A stretch of DNA of 52,353 bases from an uncultured Caulobacteraceae bacterium (GTDB lineage Bacteria > Pseudomonadota > Alphaproteobacteria > Caulobacterales > Caulobacteraceae). Below the pieces are notes generated by a model that saw only the letters and a list, made by a program, of their open reading frames with translations, made no database searches and had not been told where the DNA came from. This document shows positions 37,101 to 45,048 of this stretch, in pieces (the stretch's first letter is position 1; every line of letters begins with the position of its first letter). The translations under genes were made by a program, and so were the position numbers. The DNA is taken from positions 1-52,353 of the forward strand of contig CAIXWN010000188.1 in assembly GCA_903923135.1 (NCBI GenBank), in the 5' to 3' direction.

Positions 37101-39993
37101 GCGCGATGCGGATCGCAAGGTCTGGCCCCTGTCAGTCTTCGCCAAAAGCGCCGTGCGCAAGGGCTTGGCGACAACAGGCGGCTGCAGCTCGCGGCCGGAT
37201 CCAGCCAAGGATTTGCCCCTCCTAGAGGGCATGCGTACGGAACGTCTGGCGCTGGACGGGCACGAAGATCTCGCCCGACGCGTCGATGGTTGGGCATCGT
37301 TGAGCACTAATGCAGAAGCGATCGAACGGTCGCTTCAGATCGCAGCCGACCTGCTTGCCGCGACTGCCGGGCTGGCAGGATCCACGGATGAGTTGATCTC
37401 CCTGAGAGTGGCCGTGCGCGGTCTCGTGCTTGAGGGCAACGAGCTTCTCGCGGATGGGATGCCGGTCCGCGGCGCTTTGGAGCGCTTTGAGCGCGCGTGT
37501 ACCGTTCAGAGCGCTGCCTTTCGCCGATTCCGTGACGCCGCGCGGACGCCTGCCGAAGTCGGCGGCGAGACTCAGCTGGCAGAAATGCGGACGGCGCTGA
37601 ATGCGCTGCTCGCAACGCGCACCGCGATCAACGCGTGGTGCGGCTGGGTCCGGGTGCGCAGGGAAGCCATCGATCTCGATCTCACACCGCTCTTGCAGGC
37701 CGTGGAGGATGGAGCGCTGGGCGATTCAGGCGCAGTTCGCGCATTCGAGGTCGGCTATGCGCGCTGGCTGGCGAATACGGTGATGGACCGCGAACCCGTC
37801 TTGCGGCGGTTTCTGCCGGCCGAGCATGACGCAAAGATCGCCGACTTCCGTAAACTCGACGACGAACTCGCCTCCCTCTCTTCTCTGGCGATTCGCGCCA
37901 GGCTCTCCGGAAAAATTCCTCGCAAGGATGACAAGCGCCTGCCTCGGGGCTACGGCGCGCTGAAATATCAACTGGGCCTCAAGGCGCCCCGAAAGGCGCT
38001 CCGCGAGCTCGCGGCTGAGATGGGGGACACCCTTACGACCCTCACGCCCTGTTTGCTGATGAGTCCCCTGTCAGTGGCGCAATACCTACCTGCGGACAGC
38101 GAACTGTTCGATCTGGTGATCTTCGACGAAGCGTCCCAGATCACACCATGGGACGCCGTCGGCGCCATTGCCCGAGGCAGGCAGGTGATCGTGGCAGGCG
38201 ACCCGAAACAAATGCCGCCGACCAACTTCTTTAATCGCAGTGCCGGGGGCGATGATGACGGGGGCAGCTCAGATGACGCTGACCAGGAAAGCGTGTTGGA
38301 GCAATGCCTGAGCGCGGGACTTCCTCAACATCGGCTGACCTGGCACTACAGGAGCCGCCACGAGAGCCTGATCGCGTTCTCGAACCAGCGTTACTACGAT
38401 GGCGAGTTGGTCACCTTTCCCGCAGCCGTCACCCGCGAGAGCGCTGTAAGCCACGTCAAGGTCGATGGGGTCTATGCGAAGGGAAAGGGCAGAACCAACG
38501 CGAACGAGGCCAAGGCGCTCGTGGCTGAGGTGGTTCGACGTCTGACTGACCCCGCGTTCGTTGATGAGAACGGGAAGCGCCTGACGCTTGGAGTTATCAC
38601 GCTGAACAGCGAACAGCAGAAGCTGGTCGAAGACCTGCTGGATACCGAGCGCCAGAGGCGGCCGGCAATCGAACCCTATTTCGATGAGTCGCTCGCGGAG
38701 CCGGTGATCGTCAAAAACCTTGAAACGATCCAGGGCGATGAGCGGGATCTGATCCTGCTAGGAGTCGGCTACGGGCCCGACACGCCGGAGGCCAAGGACA
38801 TGTCGATGAACTTCGGCCCCTTGAACAAGGATGGCGGGTGGCGGCGCTGGAACGTGGCCGTGACCCGCGCCCGCCGCGAGATGATGCTGTTCACATCCTT
38901 TCCTGCCGGCATGATCGACATCAACCGCAGCGGCGCCAGGGCGGTGAAGGATCTGCGCGACTATCAGGATTTCGCTATCCGTGGACCAAGAGCATTGGCG
39001 CAGGCCGATCACGGGTCCTTGGGAGGCTACGAGTCCCCCTTCGAGCAGGCTGTAGCGCGCGGGCTACGTGACAAAGGATGGGTTGTCACACCCCAGATTG
39101 GAGCCTCACGTTTTCGGATAGACCTGGGTGTCGTCCACCCTGACCGACCCGGAGATTACCTGGCTGGGGTCGAGTGTGACGGCGCGACATATCACCGAGC
39201 CGCCACGGCTCGCGACCGTGACAAGGTTCGGGAAACGATCCTGCGCGGCCTTGGGTGGGACTTGGTGCGCGTCTGGTCCACGGACTGGTGGCATGATCGA
39301 ACCGGCGCCCTGCGAAAGCTCGACTTGCGCTTGCACGATCTTCTCAAAGCCAATCGTCAAGCCGCGGTGGCGGTTGCGAATGGCCGCGACACCCACGTCG
39401 CAGAAGCGCCCGCCGGCGAACAAAACGATTCCACACCAATGCTCTCGCCGCGCTTCGCGCGCGATGGGGGCGCTCCGCCATCGGTCAGTCCTGTCGCCAT
39501 CGCCGGCGCCAAATTCCGTAGGGCTGACCTTTCTCGATTTGAAGGGCTCCTGAAGCCGGATCAGTTCTATGAACCCGCCTACAATCCCACCTTGCTGGAA
39601 CTCACCGCCTATATCGTGAAGGTCGAGGCCCCGTTGCGCGACGACCTCTTGGTGGAACGTGTCGCTCGCGCGCACGGCTTCGCCCGCTCCGGGCGGGCGA
39701 TCCGGGAGCGGGTGCTCACGCTGAAGGGCCGACGCTTCCTCCGCTACAAGGATGCCGTGGGAGGCATGTTCGTTTGGCCCGACTCGGCGTCGCGGAAGCT
39801 GTGGTCGACGTTTCGGGTGCCCGCTACCGAGGATGACTTCCGGCCGATCGAAGATATCTGTTCGGAGGAATTGCGGGCGGGCGCAGCGGGGCTATCGGTG
39901 GAGGACGTGCCCTGGGAGCTCTCTCGGCTATTGGGGATTCGCCGTCTCAGTGCGGCCGCGCGCCAACGCATTGAGGCCGCGCTTGCAGGGTAA
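34165..39993 (+). CDS. Giant SF1 helicase-nuclease, DUF4011/DUF3320 type (putative defence)
   Basis: The product has 1942 residues. A transglutaminase-like segment lies near 205-255 (Cys219 in LATCLDTARLFAAAL, His245 in LTKGHAFVGVW). DUF4011 begins near 375 (WRRKLLDLTVRNRLLN). The SF1 (Upf1/Dna2-like) helicase follows: Walker A GPPGTGKS at 687-694, DEAS at 1321-1324, GDPKQMPPT near 1345, TWHYRSRHESL, IQGDERD, and VTRARR near 1566. A Vsr-like nuclease (REase_MTES_1575 type) follows with Glu1627, Asp1653 and ECD at 1670-1672. DUF3320 closes the protein from about 1810. All key residues appear intact. The ATG at 34165 has a GGTGGGGA ribosome site. Proteins of this build occur in defence islands, so anti-phage or anti-plasmid action on foreign nucleic acid is inferred. 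No partner gene is present. Confidence 0.9.
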   Translation: MDGLRVEITAVLAPKVTFASHQNSVPILRELKIENPRDEALNDLIVEIEADPPILETRRWPIDRIGGNSTTEVRDLDVRLNAGLLLDLHEAMTAAVTVLVQKGDSVLARQSYLLEALAQTEWGGAGMPELLAAFVMPNDPAVETLLKGAAKILNRAGKSDALNGYESGSATRIWEIASAIWSAVAGRGLTYALPPASFETEGQKIRTPSAILSGGLATCLDTARLFAAALEQAGLNPILVLTKGHAFVGVWLQPEPFNSILTYEAMTLRKRVKLQELVVFETTLATQKPPPSFSIAVAAADRQIAEEKEAEFVQAIDIRRARMQRLRPLALRLDSIGESPSEALHTEEGFEEAPLLPSFAPRQTEPDLDAGSDRLRQWRRKLLDLTVRNRLLNVTPSKTAQRLICPDLAKLEDRLAGGAKIRIAAVPPLDSAGRSADLHAHRTGEQLLEAYARDALERDEVLSPLAEKDLQAALVELYRKARLDLQEGGANTLFLAVGLLSWKREPEDVRAFRAPLILLPVSLERKTARSDVRMIAHEDKARFNGTLLELLRQDFEIHELDPLEQNLPQDDVGVDVTGALDSVRRAVRDMKGFEVIEEVMLGTFSFSKYLMWKDLTDRAEQLSGNRVVKHLLESPRDPFPYDSEIPKPGSLDALIDPGSIFTPLPVDSSQLAAVVASHRRCDFVLDGPPGTGKSQTIANIIAHNLALGRKVLFVAEKMAALNVVYSRLEANGLGAFCLELHSNKANKADVVRQLGRAWDTQEDNPAEIWTRDSARLKALRDELNAVVRLLHQPQPGGLTLHQAIGRVVRDGGPQTPEFSWPTDRGPDESTLVRMRDVARRLDLNRANTAELDPRSFAWIGEDDWSPGWQTTALAACADASEATRELEGAFAALCDLLKVQFASDPRTLNCLETLAVALCAAHGLNLEFAFTPNYAAASSAALSGLAHLRAYRASEGTLSTTYRPDACRTVPIDALKTRWRDADRKVWPLSVFAKSAVRKGLATTGGCSSRPDPAKDLPLLEGMRTERLALDGHEDLARRVDGWASLSTNAEAIERSLQIAADLLAATAGLAGSTDELISLRVAVRGLVLEGNELLADGMPVRGALERFERACTVQSAAFRRFRDAARTPAEVGGETQLAEMRTALNALLATRTAINAWCGWVRVRREAIDLDLTPLLQAVEDGALGDSGAVRAFEVGYARWLANTVMDREPVLRRFLPAEHDAKIADFRKLDDELASLSSLAIRARLSGKIPRKDDKRLPRGYGALKYQLGLKAPRKALRELAAEMGDTLTTLTPCLLMSPLSVAQYLPADSELFDLVIFDEASQITPWDAVGAIARGRQVIVAGDPKQMPPTNFFNRSAGGDDDGGSSDDADQESVLEQCLSAGLPQHRLTWHYRSRHESLIAFSNQRYYDGELVTFPAAVTRESAVSHVKVDGVYAKGKGRTNANEAKALVAEVVRRLTDPAFVDENGKRLTLGVITLNSEQQKLVEDLLDTERQRRPAIEPYFDESLAEPVIVKNLETIQGDERDLILLGVGYGPDTPEAKDMSMNFGPLNKDGGWRRWNVAVTRARREMMLFTSFPAGMIDINRSGARAVKDLRDYQDFAIRGPRALAQADHGSLGGYESPFEQAVARGLRDKGWVVTPQIGASRFRIDLGVVHPDRPGDYLAGVECDGATYHRAATARDRDKVRETILRGLGWDLVRVWSTDWWHDRTGALRKLDLRLHDLLKANRQAAVAVANGRDTHVAEAPAGEQNDSTPMLSPRFARDGGAPPSVSPVAIAGAKFRRADLSRFEGLLKPDQFYEPAYNPTLLELTAYIVKVEAPLRDDLLVERVARAHGFARSGRAIRERVLTLKGRRFLRYKDAVGGMFVWPDSASRKLWSTFRVPATEDDFRPIEDICSEELRAGAAGLSVEDVPWELSRLLGIRRLSAAARQRIEAALAG

Positions 39994-40139
39994 GCGGCCG
40001 TAACGGGCCTTTTCGCTGGATGCGGAACACCGGAGCCACAAATGCGCCGCGCCGTTCTTGAGTTTAACGAGACGGGCGTTGGCGCCTTCGCAGGCCTTTA
40101 GGACAGGCGTCCGAAAAGCGGCGACTGCACGCTCGCTGC

Positions 40140-40502
40140 CTACCCCTTTCTCACCCCCACCGGATGGCTGCTCGACAACCCCCCATCCACCACGATCGCC
40201 TGGCCGTTGACGTAGCTGGAATCGTCGCTGGCCAGGAACAGCGCCGCGCCGGCGATCTCGTGCGGCTCGCCGCCTCGGCGCAGGGGGTTGAGCTGGCCGA
40301 TGCGGTCGTCGGTGCCCCGCTCGCGGGCGCTCCTGTAGATCGGCGCGGTCATGCCGGTCTCGATCAGGCCGGGGCAGATGGCGTTGACCCGGACATTGGT
40401 CCCGTAAAGCACATTGGCGGTGGTCTGGACGAGGTTGATCACCCCCGCCTTGCTGGCGCTGTAGGGAATGCCGCCGGCGCCCGAGCGGATGCCCGCCACC
40501 GA
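40140..40502. repeat. Right copy of 363-bp direct repeat
   Basis: This is the 3' part of the intact SDR gene and pairs with 33609-33971 at a constant offset of 6531 bp. Similarity stops sharply at 40502/40503. Confidence 0.85.
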
Positions 40503-40928
40503 GGCGGTGCAGATGATCGAGCCCTTGCCCGCCGCCCGCATGATCGGGCTGGCGTGCTTGATGACCAGGAACGGGCCGATCAGGTTCACCCGCAGGATCT
40601 CGGCGAAGAAGGCCGCGTCGATGTCGGGCATCTGCGTCGCCCCGCCGCTGATCCCGGCGTTGGCGTAGATGGCGTCGAGGCTGCCATGATTGGCGACGGC
40701 GAAGTCGATCAGCGCCTTCACATCGGCCTCGTCGCCGGCGTCGCCGGTGACGGCCAGGGCCGTTCCGCCGGCCGCCGCGATCAGGGCGGCGGTCTCGTGG
40801 GCGGCGTCGGTCTTGTCGAAACAGACGACCCTCGCGCCCTCCTGGGCGAACAGCCGCGAGGTGGCCCGGCCGATGCCGCTGCCGGCCCCGGTGATGACCG
40901 TCGAACGGCCTTCCAGACGACCTGCCAT
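40140..40928 (-). CDS. Short-chain dehydrogenase/reductase, intact copy
   Basis: The product has 262 residues with a classical SDR fold: [15 protein letters not shown] cofactor loop near residue 14, Asp38 region CFDKTD, NAGISG near 93, Ser in CTASVAG, Tyr-Lys in YSASK, and C-terminal [10 protein letters not shown]. The acidic residue after beta-2 favours NAD. The ATG shares one base with the TGA of the upstream SDR gene (TGATG), so the two are coupled. The last 363 bp are repeated at 33609-33971, on the far side of the helicase gene. The 3' end here may have been supplied by the inserted element. Confidence 0.93.
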   Translation of the reverse strand: MAGRLEGRSTVITGAGSGIGRATSRLFAQEGARVVCFDKTDAAHETAALIAAAGGTALAVTGDAGDEADVKALIDFAVANHGSLDAIYANAGISGGATQMPDIDAAFFAEILRVNLIGPFLVIKHASPIMRAAGKGSIICTASVAGIRSGAGGIPYSASKAGVINLVQTTANVLYGTNVRVNAICPGLIETGMTAPIYRSARERGTDDRIGQLNPLRRGGEPHEIAGAALFLASDDSSYVNGQAIVVDGGLSSSHPVGVRKG

Positions 40929-41860
40929 CAGCCGGCCGCCGCGTCGGCGGGCTTCGGGGTCGGCGGCAGGGGCAGACGGTTCAGCGAATAGAACTTGTCC
41001 TGCATGTTCGGTAGCGCCTCGGAGAGGATGGTCCCCACTGTCCAGCCCTCGGCCTTGGTCTCGGTCTGGATCGGGCGCGGCTGGCTGTAGAGGATGATGT
41101 TCTCGCCGCTGGAGCCGAAGATCTGGCCGCTGACGTGGCGGGCGGCGTCGGCCAGCAGGGCGACGCTGAAGCGGGCGGGCTGGTCGGGGCGGATGGCCTC
41201 GGCCATCTGCTGGCGGCGCGCGGCTTGGGCCTCGTCCCGCACCGGCACCGACTGGGTCATCCGCGTCCAGGCCACCGGGGCCAGGCAGTTGCAGCGGATG
41301 TTCTTCGCCGCGCCCTCCATGGCGATGATCCGCGACAGGCCGGCGATGCCCATCTTGGCGGCGCCGTAGTTGGTCTGGCCGATGTTGCCGATGATGCCCG
41401 AGGTGGAGGTGTAGAGCACATAGGCGCCGTCCTCCTGGTCGCGGAAATGCTCGATGGTCGCCCGGCAGACGTTGAAGGTGCCGCGCAGGTGGACCTCGAT
41501 CACCGCGTCCCAGTTCTCCGGGGTCATCTTGTGGAACATGGCGTCGCGCAGGATGCCGGCCGGGTTGATCACCGCGTGCAGGGCGCCGAAGCTGTCCAGC
41601 GCCTGTTCCAGCATGCCCTGGCAGGCCTTCAGGGAGGTGACGCTCTCGGTGTTGTGGACCGCCTCGCCGCCGGCGGCGCGGATCTCCTTGGCCACAGCCT
41701 CGGCCGGGCCGACCGATCCCTCGTCGCCGCCATGCAGGCCGCCGCCGAGGTCGTTGACCACCACCCGGGCCCCCTCCCGGGCGGCGATCAGGGCGCATTC
41801 GCGGCCGATGCCGTTGCCGCCGCCGGTGATCAGCACGACCTTGCCTTCAAGCACACCCAT
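40928..41860 (-). CDS. SDR of the 17-beta-HSD4-like group
   Basis: The product has 310 residues. The start [20 protein letters not shown] and [17 protein letters not shown] are typical of the (3R)-hydroxyacyl-CoA dehydrogenase part of 17-beta-hydroxysteroid dehydrogenase type 4 and its bacterial relatives. Catalytic residues are Ser in YTSTSGI and Tyr-Lys in YGAAK. The usual NNAG is NPAG ([10 protein letters not shown]), a change of the catalytic-tetrad asparagine region. A C-terminal tail of about 50 residues extends past the core. It oxidises a hydroxyacyl-CoA or steroid-like alcohol, by inference. The ATG at 41860 lies 43 bp after the MFS stop, and the next SDR gene overlaps by one base. 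Confidence 0.9.
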   Translation of the reverse strand: MGVLEGKVVLITGGGNGIGRECALIAAREGARVVVNDLGGGLHGGDEGSVGPAEAVAKEIRAAGGEAVHNTESVTSLKACQGMLEQALDSFGALHAVINPAGILRDAMFHKMTPENWDAVIEVHLRGTFNVCRATIEHFRDQEDGAYVLYTSTSGIIGNIGQTNYGAAKMGIAGLSRIIAMEGAAKNIRCNCLAPVAWTRMTQSVPVRDEAQAARRQQMAEAIRPDQPARFSVALLADAARHVSGQIFGSSGENIILYSQPRPIQTETKAEGWTVGTILSEALPNMQDKFYSLNRLPLPPTPKPADAAAG

Positions 41861-41903
41861 GATGATCCTGGCTCCCTGAGATGCTGTTATGTTTCCCGGA
41901 GGA

Positions 41904-43154
41904 TTATTCGAGGCGGTCGGCCCTGCGCAAGGCCGGAAAGGCCTTGGCCCAGACCCCTGTGACGATCAGCGCACCCACCCCGCCGAACACCGCCGCGCCT
42001 ACCGGCCCCAGGAACCGGGCCGCCAGACCGCTCTCGAACTCGCCCAGTTCGTTCGAGGCGCTGATGAACAGGGTCGAGACCGCCGCCACCCGCCCGCGCA
42101 TGGCGTCTGGGGTCATCAACTGGACCAGGGTCTGGCGGACGAACACGCTGAGCATGTCGGCGCCGCCCAGAAAGGCCAGGGCGACCACCGACAGCCACAC
42201 CAGTGTCGACAGGCCGAACACCACCGTGGCCAGGCCGAACACGGCCACGCCGGCGAACATGGTGATCCCCGCCCGGCTGCGGATCGGGTGCAGGGTCAGG
42301 AACAGCCCCACCGCCGTCGCCCCGATCGCCGGCCCGGCGCGCAGCAGACCGAAGCCCTGCGCCCCCACATGCAGCACATCCTTGGCGAAGGCCGGCAGCA
42401 GGGCCGTGGCGCCGCCCAGGATCACCGCCGCCAGGTCCAGGGAGATGGCCCCGAACACCACCTTGTGGGTCCACACATAGACCAGCCCCTCCTTGACCAG
42501 GGCCAGGCGCGAGCCGGGCTGCACCTGCGGCCGGGTCGGCCGGCGGATGGACATCAACGACAGGGCGGCGCCCACATAGAGCGCCAGGGTCGTGGCGAAG
42601 GCCGCGCCGGGCGAGATCGCCACCAGCAGGCCGCCGATGGCTGGTCCGGCGATGGACGCCGACTGCCAGGCCAGGGAGTTCCAGGCGATGGCCCGCGGCA
42701 GCAGGGCCCGCGGCACCATCATCGGACCCAGCGCCGTCATCGCCGGCGAGAAGAATGCGCGCGAGGAGCCGAACGCCAGGGCTGCGCCCAGCAGCAGGGG
42801 CACGGTGGCCGAATGGGTGAAAGCCGCCCAGCTCAGCACCGCCACCGTGGCGATCTCTCCGGCGTAGCAGAAGATCAGCACGCCGCGTCGGTCGTGCCGG
42901 TCGGCGGTTTCCCCCGCCGGCAGGGCCAGGAAGAACAGCGGCGCGAAGGTGATCAGGCCGATCAGGCTGACGTTGAACGCCGAGGCGCCCACCCCCAGGG
43001 TCTGGCGGGAGATGGCGTAGATCTGCCAGCCCATGGTCACGCTCTGGATCTGCGAGCCCAGGCTGCCCATCCAGCGCGACGCCCAGAAGCGCAGATAGTC
43101 GCCTTCGCGCAGCAGGGCTCGGGCCGAGGGCAGGGCGCTGGAGGCGTCGGACAT
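41904..43154 (-). CDS. MFS transporter (EntS-like)
   Basis: The product has 416 residues with about 12 hydrophobic helices, of the MFS_3/enterobactin-exporter-like subgroup: LRFWASRWMGSLGSQIQSV in TM1, LPAGETADRHDRRGVLI (the conserved loop 2-3 motif), PALxxG-type AFGSSRAFFSPAMTAL and IAWNSLAWQSASIAGPAIGG. Export of a small molecule or siderophore-like compound is the usual role; the direction here is not proven. The ATG at 43154 follows GGCGGGG. An upstream in-frame extension exists but adds a polar, arginine-rich stretch and is unlikely. It heads the MFS-SDR-SDR operon. Confidence 0.88.
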   Translation of the reverse strand: MSDASSALPSARALLREGDYLRFWASRWMGSLGSQIQSVTMGWQIYAISRQTLGVGASAFNVSLIGLITFAPLFFLALPAGETADRHDRRGVLIFCYAGEIATVAVLSWAAFTHSATVPLLLGAALAFGSSRAFFSPAMTALGPMMVPRALLPRAIAWNSLAWQSASIAGPAIGGLLVAISPGAAFATTLALYVGAALSLMSIRRPTRPQVQPGSRLALVKEGLVYVWTHKVVFGAISLDLAAVILGGATALLPAFAKDVLHVGAQGFGLLRAGPAIGATAVGLFLTLHPIRSRAGITMFAGVAVFGLATVVFGLSTLVWLSVVALAFLGGADMLSVFVRQTLVQLMTPDAMRGRVAAVSTLFISASNELGEFESGLAARFLGPVGAAVFGGVGALIVTGVWAKAFPALRRADRLE

Positions 43155-43236
43155 GCCCCGCCATAGCCTGCCCGCCAAGCCTGCGGCAATGCTGCGGTTG
43201 ACTTGCAGGGGCGCATGGCCGTAACCGCGCGCCTCC

Positions 43237-43770
43237 ATGTCCGCCGCCCTCGCCATGACCGTTCCTCCCGCCCTCTTCCCGGAGCGGCTCCAGGACGCTC
43301 CTCTCGTCGAGGGGCTGATCGCCCGCGCCTTCGGCCCGGGGCGCTTCGCCAAGACCGCCGAACGCCTGCGCGAGGACGCCGGTAGGCCGGTGCGGGAGCT
43401 GTCGTTCGTGGCCTGGAGCGAGGGCGTGGCCGTCGGCTGCGTCCGCCTCTGGCCGGTCGACATCGGCGGGACGCCGGCGCTCATGCTCGGGCCGTTCGCC
43501 GTGGACGAGGCCTGGCGCAGGCAGGGCCTTGGCGCCGCGCTCATCCTTCGCGCCTGCGACGAGGCGCGCCGGCGCGGCCACGGCCTGATCGTGCTTGTCG
43601 GCGACGAGCCCTTCTTCGGCCCTCTGGGGTTCTCGTCCGCCGAGGCCCGCCGCGTCCGCCTGCCCGGCCCGGTCGACCAGCGTCGGGTGCTCGTCCGGGC
43701 GCTCAGGCCCGGCGCCGCCGACAACCTCGCCGGCCGCGTCCACGCGGCCCATCCCGCCATCCCCGCTTGA
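43237..43770 (+). CDS. GNAT-family N-acetyltransferase
   Basis: The product has 177 residues. The acetyl-CoA site is LGPFAVDEAWRRQGLGAALI (near residues 84-103), with the (R/Q)xxGxG/A signature RRQGLGAA. GLIVLVGDEPFFGPLGF is the beta-6/alpha-4 region of the YhbS-like subgroup. It transfers acetyl from acetyl-CoA to an unknown amine. The start may be the ATG at 43237 or the one at 43255; neither has a good ribosome site. It is divergent from the MFS gene with about 80 bp between them. Confidence 0.85.
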   Translation: MSAALAMTVPPALFPERLQDAPLVEGLIARAFGPGRFAKTAERLREDAGRPVRELSFVAWSEGVAVGCVRLWPVDIGGTPALMLGPFAVDEAWRRQGLGAALILRACDEARRRGHGLIVLVGDEPFFGPLGFSSAEARRVRLPGPVDQRRVLVRALRPGAADNLAGRVHAAHPAIPA

Positions 43771-43801
43771 GCCGGCCCGATAGGGGGCCTACCTGTGGGG
43801 G

Positions 43802-44407
43802 ATGAACGCGACCCAGAGCACGGGAACGGCCAGGGCTGGCCTGGACGGGGTGATCGCCGCGGCGAAGGCCCAGGCGCCGGGGCGCGGCCTGCCGCCGGTG
43901 CATCTGTGGAACCCCGCCAACTGCGGCGACATCGATATCGTCATCAAGAAGAACGGCCTGTGGTTCCATGAGGGAACGCCCATCGGCCGCGAGGCCCTGG
44001 TCCGGCTGTTCTCCACTGTCCTGCGCAAGGACCCGGATGGTTTCCACCTGGTCACGCCGGTGGAGAAGATGCGCATCCGCGTTGAGGACGCGCCCTTCAT
44101 CGCCGTGCGGGTCGATCAGGTCCGCGACCGGGCCGGCTCCCCGGTGCTGCGCTTCCTCACCAACGTCGGCGACGAGGTCGAGGCCGGTCCCGAAAACCCC
44201 ATCCGCGTCGATGTCGACCCCCTGACCGGCGAACCGCGCCCTTATGTTCACGTCCGCCGGGGTCTCGAGGCCCTGATCGCCCGGCCGGTGTTCTATGAAC
44301 TCTCGGAGTTGGCCGCCGAGCGCCCCACGCCCGAGGGGCCGACCCTCGGCGTCGAGAGCCACGGCGCCTGGTTTCCCGTCTGCCCGCCGGGAGCCCATCT
44401 GACGTGA
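43802..44407 (+). CDS. DUF1285-family protein
   Basis: The product has 201 residues and matches DUF1285 proteins of alphaproteobacteria: LWNPANCGDIDIVIKKNGLW, FHEGTPIGREALVRLFSTVL, LVTPVEKMRIRVEDAPFIAV and YVHVRRGLEALIARPVFYEL. The function is unknown. It is soluble, with no signal peptide. The gene stands at the head of a chain, DUF1285, Nudix and cca, linked by GTGA overlaps; this order suggests a housekeeping role. Confidence 0.9.
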   Translation: MNATQSTGTARAGLDGVIAAAKAQAPGRGLPPVHLWNPANCGDIDIVIKKNGLWFHEGTPIGREALVRLFSTVLRKDPDGFHLVTPVEKMRIRVEDAPFIAVRVDQVRDRAGSPVLRFLTNVGDEVEAGPENPIRVDVDPLTGEPRPYVHVRRGLEALIARPVFYELSELAAERPTPEGPTLGVESHGAWFPVCPPGAHLT

Positions 44408-45048
44408 ACGCCGACCTCTCGCCGGCCGATCTGCGCCAGTGGATCACCGACCGCCTCGACCCGCTCAGCGCCGACGCCGTGTCGCGCCACGGCGTGCGCT
44501 CGGATTTCGACCTCAACAACGATCACCCGCCCCATGATCCGGCCGCCCTCAAGCCCGCCGCCGTGCTGGTGGGTCTGGTCGAGCGCCCCGAGGGCCTGTC
44601 GGTGATCCTCACCCGCCGCTCCGACACCCTGCGCAGCCACACCGGCCAGGTGGCCTTTCCCGGCGGCCGCTGCGATCCGGGCGAGACGCCCTGGGCCGCC
44701 GCCCTGCGCGAGGCCGAGGAGGAGATCGGCCTGGATCCCTCCCACGTCGCCCTGGCGGGCCTGGGCACGCCCTATCGCACCGGCACCGGCTATCACGTCA
44801 TCCCGGTGGTGGGCTTCGTCACCCCCGGCTTCACCCTCACGGCCAATCCGCACGAGGTCGCCGACATCTTCGAGCCGCCCTTCGGCTTCCTGATGGACCC
44901 GGCCAACCATGTTCAGCGCCAGGGGCGGACGCCGGCCGGCGACGAGCGGCGCTTCTACGCCATCACCTGGAACGATTTCCTCATCTGGGGCGCCACGGCG
45001 GGAATGCTGCGGGCCCTTCATGACCGCCTGCACGGGGCGCCGGGGTGA
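44404..45048 (+). CDS. CoA pyrophosphatase (Nudix, NudL/YeaB-like)
   Basis: The product has 214 residues. The CoA-type signature LTRRSDTLRSHTGQVAFPGG is followed by an intact Nudix box, in which REAEEEIGL carries the metal-binding glutamates (near residues 95-120). It hydrolyses CoA and its derivatives to 3',5'-ADP and 4'-phosphopantetheine. The start is a GTG at 44404 that overlaps the TGA of the DUF1285 gene by 4 bp. The same type of overlap joins it to cca. Coupled translation of three genes is inferred. Confidence 0.92.
   Translation: MNADLSPADLRQWITDRLDPLSADAVSRHGVRSDFDLNNDHPPHDPAALKPAAVLVGLVERPEGLSVILTRRSDTLRSHTGQVAFPGGRCDPGETPWAAALREAEEEIGLDPSHVALAGLGTPYRTGTGYHVIPVVGFVTPGFTLTANPHEVADIFEPPFGFLMDPANHVQRQGRTPAGDERRFYAITWNDFLIWGATAGMLRALHDRLHGAPG

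Larger units (their letters stand above)
33972..40139. mobile_element. Inserted defence-type island with one giant gene
   Basis: The segment lies between two copies of an SDR 3' end and holds a single gene on the plus strand. Its base composition is visibly less G+C-rich than the flanks (near 60% against about 70%, by eye), with more A/T-ending codons. No integrase or transposase is present and no terminal inverted repeats were seen. The layout resembles integration at a gene 3' end with regeneration of that end, or capture by homologous recombination. Confidence 0.65.

Noticed and set aside
39994-40139. Possible antitoxin or partner gene after the helicase gene
   Set aside because: The 146 bp hold no credible ORF; at most there is a weak GGCC-GGCC hairpin with TTTT near 39993-40012.
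41887-43752. Second long minus-strand frame overlapping the MFS gene
   Set aside because: It is rich in Arg, Gly and Pro and has no membrane helices, whereas the frame ending at 41904 has 12 helices and MFS motifs.
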